From a virus: a DNA stretch of 64,000 nucleotides. The notes beneath the pieces were generated by a model that made no database searches, was not told the DNA's origin, and worked only from the letters and a program-made list of their open reading frames with translations. Below are positions 19,301 through 28,300 of this stretch, one piece after another (position 1 is the stretch's first letter; each line of letters starts with the position of its first letter). The stretch is from the IMG/VR virus record IMGVR_UViG_3300031576_000016, positions 29,579 to 93,578 of that record; one strand, written 5' to 3'. Position numbers and translations under genes: made by a program.

Positions 19301-22300
19301 CTAGTGGTGAAGGCACATATACAACTCGTCGTGGAATTGGTGGCGCTGCAACGGGCGCGATTCTTGGCGCAACTGTCGGTTCTATTGCTGGTCCGATTGG
19401 TGCCGCAGTTGGTGGTGCAGCTGGCGCTCTGGTTGGATTCACAAGTGCTATCAAGGATGCTGCAAACGAAATTCGTGAAGTAAAAATTGGCAATGCGTTG
19501 ACCATTATTTCGGACCGTTTGACCACGATTGCCAATGTGCCAGTACGAACTTTGCCAGGTGGACAGGCTACTGCTGATGACCCATTGGTTCGTTCTTCGA
19601 TGGCTGACGTTCTGCGTGAACTCACTACTTCTCGCAATGAAACACTCGACAAAAACATTAGTGAATCTAGCGGCTTCTGGCGTAGTGCCGGAGCCGTGTT
19701 CGGCATCTCGAATCCGGTTGATGTTCAAGGTCTCGCCGCGCGTCAGGAATCTGCTGACCGCCAGCAGGTTTCTCAAATCCTGCCGCAGAGCACGCAAATC
19801 ATCAACCGTCAGGCCGAAGTGTTACTACGCAACAATCCGAACATTGGCGCTCGCGACGTTGCTCGACGCCTCAGCACTGAGGGTCTCACTGGCCAACTGA
19901 TTCCTCGCATTGCTCAGGCTCGCCGCGTACCACTAGAACAATACTTGGATGAGCTTGCTTTGCAGGTTGCCCAAGTCAATACTCGATTGCGTGCTGAGTT
20001 GGCGCAGCACCAGGCTCGCGAAGGCCAGGAGAAGGTTATTCATACCTTTGGCCGGCTCGTGCTGGCGGTCCAATCGGCCTCCGACAGCCTGGTCACTCTG
20101 CGGGCGCAGGCTCAGTCTATGTCGGATGTGTTCTATGGCAACGTCACGGCTACGCCGGTCACCGCTCATTCCGAAGCTCTAACTCAGCTGGGACGCCAGG
20201 ACCGTGGAGCCATTCGCCCGCTTGAAACCATCTCTCACGTCGTTGGCGATGAGCGCGGCAACCGTCTGCTTGAGCACGGCCGGGCAACTGACGATGTGGC
20301 TCGCGTTCTACCGGCTATCCTGGCTCGCGTTGGTTCGACCAACCCGCTTGAGCCGTCTGACTTCTCCCGCCAGGTGCGCGAACAACTTGTCAGCGCTTTC
20401 GGCGGTACGCCAACAGGCGGACAAAACGCCGCCATCAACACCGTTCTGTCTGAGATTCAACGTGTCGGGGCGACGGGCGGCACCGCGCAGATTTTGCGTG
20501 AGATGCAGATTGACGCGACCGAGTTCACGCAGAAGCTCATCAACCCGCTGGCTGACCCGTTGAAGAAATTTGGTCAACAAGTTGCCCAGGACCTGGAGAA
20601 GGCCGGCAAGGAGTTTACCGAGAACGTCAACGAGTTTGTTCGTCGCACTCGCGTGGCCGGCGAAAGCATGGACCGCCTGGCTGCACTCCGCGTCACCACG
20701 GCCCGGGTACGAGCCGAGGTTACGGCCCAGCAAAGCGGACGCCCGAATGATGTGCTCAGCCAACTCTCTCTGCAAACTCTTCAGAGCGGTTTGCAGTCTC
20801 GTCAAGAACGATTGACTGGCGTCGTCGGTCCGGCAGCGAGCAACCCAGACTTCATCGGTCGCCAGCTTCAGACTGTTCGCGCTCGTATCAACGAAGCGAC
20901 CCATCGCCAGCAGGAAACCTTTGAACTGACCGGCGGACGCGGGCCTGCTTATGAAGCAGCAGCGCTTCAGTTGGCTCGGTTGAAGGACCAAGCAGCCAAT
21001 TTGCAAAATGCTCTCAAGCACCTGGCTGACGTGTCCGAGAGGAACGCAGCTGCGCAGGAAAAGTTGGGGGCACTCAAACAAGAAGCTGATGCTCGCATTG
21101 GCCTCGGCGAACGCTACCTGCGTGCTGACGGCGAAGAGATGATGCGGCTCAATCGCGGCAGCCTCCTGGTCAACCAGGCATACAGCCGGCCGCAAGGTCA
21201 GCGCGGCCTGGACAACCTATCGGTTGAAGACCGTCGTCTCGCCCTGGATTGGGTCGGGGCTGCACGTGGCACACGTCTACAAGGCTTCCAAGGAAGCCCG
21301 CTGGCTGATGACGTTCATCGCACGCTCATTCAAGAGAGTGCTGGCGGTGCGTTCAACTTGACCGCTGGTCAACAGAACGAGATGCAAGAGTTGCAGCGTG
21401 TCCTATTGGCAAATGCAGCTACTGCGGAGCAGGCTCAGAACCAACTCATCACATTCCAGCGTGAGTCGGCTGGTGAGTTTTTCCAGAACCTAACTCAGCA
21501 ACACGAGCAGTTTTTCAGTCGTCTTGAACAGACGCTCGCACGCGACCGTCTCTTTGAACAACAAAATCGTTTGAATGAAGTGGCAACTCAGCAGGCTTCG
21601 CTTCAGGGTTTGAATACGAATCGCGAAACTCTGCAACGAGCCGGCGTCACCAACGATGACCAAGTTCGCAATTTGCGCAGCAATCGCGGCCTTGTTAGCG
21701 AATACATGGGTCGCGTAAGCGAAGTACAAGCTTTGCGCCAAAGGTCAAGTAATCCGAGTGGCGCTGCCGATATTTTCGAGCGCACTTATGGCGACCGTCT
21801 TGGTTCGCAATTCTCTGATGCTGGCGGATGGGGAATCAACATTGGGCAAATGGGCCTTAGTTCTGGTTCCATAGGTCGCCTAACCGAGAATGTGCGAAAC
21901 ACCACAGGGTTCACGCCTGAGCAAACTCAAAGGGTTATCTCTAGGTTCTTGCAGCGTTCTGAAAACATAACTGGCCAAACTGGTAGTGCCAACACCAGAA
22001 GTGCTGTTACTGCAAACATCGAGGAGGCTATTCGTCGCGAACAGGCTTTGCAGTCGCAGGAAGCGCAGCAACGCTTGGCACCACTAGAGAATAACCTTCG
22101 CGGACGCCAAATCAACGTTGGTGGTCTGTCGCAGGCTGCGGCAAGTGGCAACTCAAACGCTCTGCTCCAGGCTATCGACTCATTTGATGGCGTTTCCAAC
22201 TCCTTCACAACGCTGGATACGCGCATCCAGAATACCGCAGCGTCGTTCATCAATCTATCGAATAGTGTTCGCACGCTTCAGACGCGCGTTGACAATAACA

Positions 22301-25300
22301 ACCCTAACGCTGGCGGCAATCCTTTCCGTTTTGCAACCGGCGGCACGGTTCCAAATGAACCAAGTCGCGTCTATCGGTCCTATGGCACTGACTCTGTGCC
22401 AGCCATGCTCACCCCTGGCGAGTTCGTGGTTCGGGCCGAAGCTGCGAGTGCCAACCGTGGACTTCTCGAAGCCATCAACCGCTCGAAGGGCGGTAGCGTC
22501 CAATACCACCAACGTGGTGGAGTCGCTTATCTGGCTGATGGTGGTTACGCAGATGATGAGCCGTGGGAAGTCAACGCTTACAACTCGCTGTACCGTCGCC
22601 GAAGCATGATTGGAGCCGGCGTTCTGGCTACCGGTGCTGCTTATCGTTATCGTAGTCAACTTGGCTCTGCTTGGCGAAACACCCTTGGTCGCGTTCCGGG
22701 TTTGAGATGGACAGCCGGGGGAACTCCAGCAGCGGCAGCGGCTCCTACTACTACCGCTTCGCCGCCAACTCCGGTAGTGGAGCCTATGCCAGCATCCGTT
22801 CCGGCCACGCAGCCTCGTCAGGGGCTCCTTGGTCGCGTTCGCGGGTGGTTCGGCGGGACAGCCCCAGCACCTGTTCCTTCTCCTGCTAATACCGGAGCCG
22901 GCTATTTCACGGCACCGGCCGACAATGTCGCGGCTGAGCTTGTTCCATCGCCTGCCCCTGCCGCTCCAGTAGACCCGGCTACCGCTCATACTGAACGTCT
23001 TAGTCGTCTGACTCCAGAAGCTCGTGCTCGCTACCAACGCATTATGGCGACCGAGCCAATCTCGCGTGCTGACGCTTTGGCAAGAGCAGAAGCGTACAAC
23101 CAACGCATTTTGGGTGCTCAGACACGAGGCGCAGAACGTGCTGCTGCTTACGGCCAACAGCAATCGAACTACGGCGCTGCACAACCACGCAATGCTCCGA
23201 CGCAACCTGTGGCCAATGAGCCGCCAGGCTCAAATACGTGGTCGCGTCCAAATCGCGTTATTCCTCGTCCTTCCCCGACCGCCGCTACCACTTCGTCCCC
23301 AGCGGCAGCACCAGGCGCAACCCCAGCGCCTGTTGTTGAGGCTCCTGCTCCGGCTGCGGCTCCCCGCGCAACCGGAGCAGCCTCTACTCGCGTCACGCCA
23401 ACAACCGCAACCGAGCCAGACATCTATCGCTTGGCTCTCCAGGAGACGGCTGGCACACCACGTACTGGCCCAACCATTCGTCAGCTTCAAGCGACGAACG
23501 GAGCGGCTCAGGCTCCTCGTCCGCCTGTTCCGCAGGCAGCAGCGGCAACGCCAACACCAGTTGCACCCGTTCGCACACAGGTGACCGCTGGCCAAGGCAT
23601 GGTAATCACGCTTGGCGCGAGCTTGGCCTGGAACCACCTGGCTCAGCAAGCCGGCTTCAATCAGAATGTCACCGACGCCGGCAACCTTGGCATTCTTGGC
23701 GGCGGCGTGGCATTGTCTACTCCGACCGTTGCTGGTGCTGGTCTGTCAGCAACCGTGGCTGCACCTGCGGCCATCATCGCTGCACCAGTGGCTGGTGTCA
23801 TGGCCGGCAACATCATCGGTCGCAACGAAGACGCGACATCGCTGTTGACGACTGTCGTTCGTAATACGCCGACACCGCTGGCTGTCGCATACCGTGCGGC
23901 CGGCATCGACGAGGATGTGGCTCGCCGAGGCAGTCGCGAATATCAACGCATCTCTTCCAATGTTCACCAGGCACTGACAGTTCCTGGTGGTGATTGGGGA
24001 CAACGCACTGCTGACGCAACTGCAAGCTGGGGTGAAAATGTGCCGGTAGCCGGACACATTGCTTCAGGTGTTGCGACATTTGGTGCTAACACAGGACGTG
24101 TGGTCACCGATGTTGTCACTGGCGTTGGTGCTGAATTGGCAACGCCGGTTGTCAACACGCTGGATGCTGGTGGTTCCTACATTCGTGCCAGCCAACAAGC
24201 GGCCTACACTGATGCTCGCGCAGCGTTCCAGCCATACTTCAGCAAGTATCTGGATGCCATCGAAGCTCGCCAAGATGAGCAGTTGAATGCGGCTGGCGCT
24301 TTGATTCCTTCGCTGAAGAGCGAAGTTGACGCCGCCATCGCTCAGACAGAATACCGCTCAGCGGTGCCGGAAGCTTCTCGCTCGTCGTTCTCCGCGCGTC
24401 TTGGTCGCATCTCGATTGGTAAGCCAACAGAGACCAGCCCAAACATCCTGAGCTTCATCGAAGACACATATGGTCAGGGTCACCTATGGAAGACAAATAA
24501 TGGTGTTCACCTACAAGATGTGATGCGGCAGCATGGCAGTCGCGTCGGCATGGGCGATGATGAAGGCGTTCGTATCGACTTCCAGAACCGCGCGAGTGAG
24601 AATCCGCGAGTCGGACGCGAAGCGATTTTCGCCAAGCTCCGTCAGCGCATCACTCAGCCTCTGGATGGAGCCGAAGGCCCGCGTCCTCGATTCGCTGTCA
24701 TGGACCGTTTGCGTGACGCTTACACTCCGGGCGACAACAACATCCGCACAATGATTGACCGGCTCCGTGGCGAAAGTGCTACCGAGCAAACAGTCCAGAC
24801 GGACCGTCACACGACATTGCTGACACAGGCGACTCAGTTGGACAATGACGAGCAACGCGCGGCATTGTTTGAACAGCCGACTCGGTTGCAGCAGCTACGC
24901 GAAAGTCTCCGGGCTCGTCGCGAAGTAGTGGCGGCTTTGGCAAACATGCCCGCCGACTACCGCAACTTGATGACATGGTACACCACTGGTTCGCCGCCGT
25001 GGATGCAACGCATTCGTCAGTACCAGCAGGCAGCAGTTCTGGCTGGTCTCGACATCGAACGCGACCAAATGCTGACGCCTATCGGCTACGCAGCAGACCG
25101 GTTCTCGAACGAACAGCGCGAACTCATCACCAATGTTCGCCGTGGTCAGATTGCTGAAATTCGCCGTCGTCAGAATGTGGATGCTCGGCTCGCCAATGGC
25201 GACACGCTCACGGCCATCTTGAATGAGGTGCCGGCTGGGTGGAAGTCCATCTACGAACAGTCGATTCGCGAAACAGGCGGCAGCAATGCCGCAGAGACTG

Positions 25301-28300
25301 CTCACCTGACCGAGACAATGGGCGGCGTGGCCGGCGTCTATACTCGCGTTATTGGCGGCAACTTCGAGGGCAACAACTCGGCAGGCCAGCTTGCTTCGGC
25401 CGCGCGTTTGATTCCGGATGATTTCCTACGTGCTCAGCTTTTGCCTGGTGGTCTTGAAGCCGACAACGCATTGTTCTCCTACCGGTCGAGTGACCTTCAG
25501 GATGCGATTGGGGCCGTTCGTCAACGACAGCTTCGCTTGCTACAAGAGGCCGGCGAAATCAATGCGGTTGGCGATGTGCCTCGTCAGCTTCGCAACGAAG
25601 GTGTCATCCCAGGCTTCGCTCCGCTCTCGTCCATTGCTCGTCAGTATCTGACTCCGCAGGCCCTGCCGCTTGATGCGTTCTTGGCCCAGGCCGGCAATTC
25701 GGAAGTGTCGCGTCGGTTCCGTCTGCGTGACGCTAACAACATCAAGCGTGAGAATCGCTCGTTCATGGCGATGCGACTCGACACGGCAGAAATCGCTGCT
25801 GCTCTGAATCCGCAGGCCGCGCCAGCCCCAGCCCCGAATGCAAACGTTCAACTCGCACGCGGCGGCATGGTCTATCTCGCCCAGGGCGGTATGCCTTCGC
25901 CGCTGTTCCAGCCGAGGGGCACGGACACCATCCCGGCAATGTTGTCGAAGGGCGAATTCGTCGTCAACGCAGAAGCAACCAAGCAGCACCTGCCGCTTTT
26001 GGTGCAAATCAACGAGGGTCGTCGCCCATCCTACCGCGAAGACGGCGGGGCTGTTGGTGGAGCTATGTCGGCTGTCGCTGCGACTGCTTCTACGGCCCCA
26101 TCCTCCCCTTCTCTGCTCAGTTCCGGAAACGAAGGCGACACCTATAACTTGGCCTCGATGCCGAGCAATGAACGCTTCTTGCTGACACAGACATTGTCTA
26201 CTCTTGGCAAGCACCAGGTCGGCTCGATTCAAGACGCTGACGCTCGTCTGACGGGTCTCGAACAACGTTCGTCGAGCACCGCAGCCACTCAAGACAACCT
26301 GGCCGACGACCGCATCATTTTCGCGAAACTCGTGGCCGACAACATCGACGCCGGTCACCGCAATGCCGACGTGTTGGTCCGGTCGCAAACTAACCTTCAG
26401 AAACGGTTCTTCCTCCACTTGGGCGGCTCCCAGGACAAGTTCCTTGACAAGTTCGGCATGTCGCTCACTCTGGCTCCGAAGCTCGCGGCCAATGCCGCTC
26501 GCGCGGGTGACACGAACAATGTCTCGATGAAGCTCTTCCGCACCGGCGGCGTCGTTCAGTATTACGCAACCGGTGGTGAAACCAGCATGTTCCAGCCGCG
26601 CGGTTCGGACACAGTTCCGGCCATGTTGAGCCATGGCGAGTTCATCGTCAATGCGGCCTCGACTCGGCACAACCTGGGTCTGTTGCGAAAAATCAACAAC
26701 ACCAAGGGTCCGGTCTATTATGCACGCGGGGGCCTGGTGGGTCCGGCCTACTTCTCTGAGGGTGGTCAGGCAGAACAACCGCAACCGCCGCCGATGCCGG
26801 CCACGCCGTCCGAGCCGATTTACATCGACGAGGCAGGCCCGACTGTGGCTCAGCAGAATGCCGCAGCCGGCATTCAGGAATCTGGCGGCGAAGTTCCACA
26901 AGCCAGCAATGCTGCGGCTACGGCTCCAACTCCTGAGCTTCCGAGTCAGACGCCGTTTGGCGAAGACCCAGACCGCCCAGCAGCGGCCATGTTCCGGTTC
27001 GCGGCCGGAGGGTTCGTCCGTCCACGTTACTTGGCCCAGGGCGGACTTGTCAGCTACTTCGATGGCGGTGGACCTGTGCCGGCTCCGGCCCCAGCGGAAA
27101 GCCCTGAGCAACAACAGACCTTCCAACGATGGCGAGATTACCTGGCTGAGCCGGCGAATCAAACGCCGCCTCAAATCCAGATGTTGGAAGGGTGGTTCAA
27201 TCGCGGCTTCGGTGCCAATGGTTGGGACCGCGCGGCATTGCGTGCTCGCCTGGCCCGAGACGGCAATCGTCTATCTCCACGTTGGCGAGGTTTCTTCCAG
27301 GCATGGTCTGGATGGGTCGGTCGTCAAAACACCGAGCGCGATGCAGCCGCACAAGCTCGTCTGGAAACATTCCGTCGTACCTTGGTGCCGACTGTCGGCG
27401 GCGCGCCAGCCGCGCCTCTGCCGCCCGAACAGGCAGAAGCTCGTTACCAGGCCGAGTATCGTCGTCTCCGCGACATCTGGACTCGTGGCGGCAATCCACT
27501 TCAGGGCAATCTCGAAGGCGACGACGTTGAGGCGTCGGTCAATCAGGAAACAACTGCGGCCATCGCTGCCGGTCGTGCGAATTTCCAGTTCCTCAGTCCG
27601 GAACAGCGTGCTCGCTATCGCATCCTTCGTGAAATGCAAGGTGCCCAGGTTCGCCAGCGCACGGCTCGCGGACAGGCCCTGACGTTCACCGGCGGTCCAA
27701 CAGCTGACAACGCGCAAGGACGCGCTCTTGGCGAAGGCATTACAGGTCAGCAGGCATTCGCAGCGGCTCCTGGCGCTGTGGCCGAAGAGAACCTGTCTCC
27801 GACCGAGCAGGCTGTCCTTGAGGAAGAATATCGCTTCGCGGCTCAGGACCGTTTCAATCGTGAGACCCAAGGTCTGACGACTCTCGAACAGTTGACGCAA
27901 TACTGGCAGCCGCGCGAAGGACAGTCGAGCCCAGCATTCCGCCAGGCGTTCCGCGCGAACTCCAGTCGATACACGCCTCAGCAACGGGCAGAGATTCAGG
28001 CTCAATGGGACTTCTACGACGCCTACCTCGCACGCCGGCCGGCTCTCGAAGCGGCTCAACAGCAAGCGCGCGAACAGCAACGTCAGCAGGAAGCACAGCG
28101 TCAGCGTGAGGCTCAGGAACGCGAGACCGCCAACCAGCGCGTGCAAACGTTCCGCGACCAGCAGGCCGCGCTCGACCAGGAAATTCAGTTCCAGGCTGCC
28201 GTCAATCCGAATGGCGGCTCGGCGAACTTCCTACGTGAACGTCAAGCCGGCGAGCAGTTCAACCAGAACATGCAGCGTTTCAACGCTCGTTGGGGCGAAC

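Noticed and set aside
25540-27174. A 544-codon minus-strand frame opposite the tape measure
   Set aside because: Antisense to a well-supported gene, with Arg/Val-rich translation typical of reverse frames.
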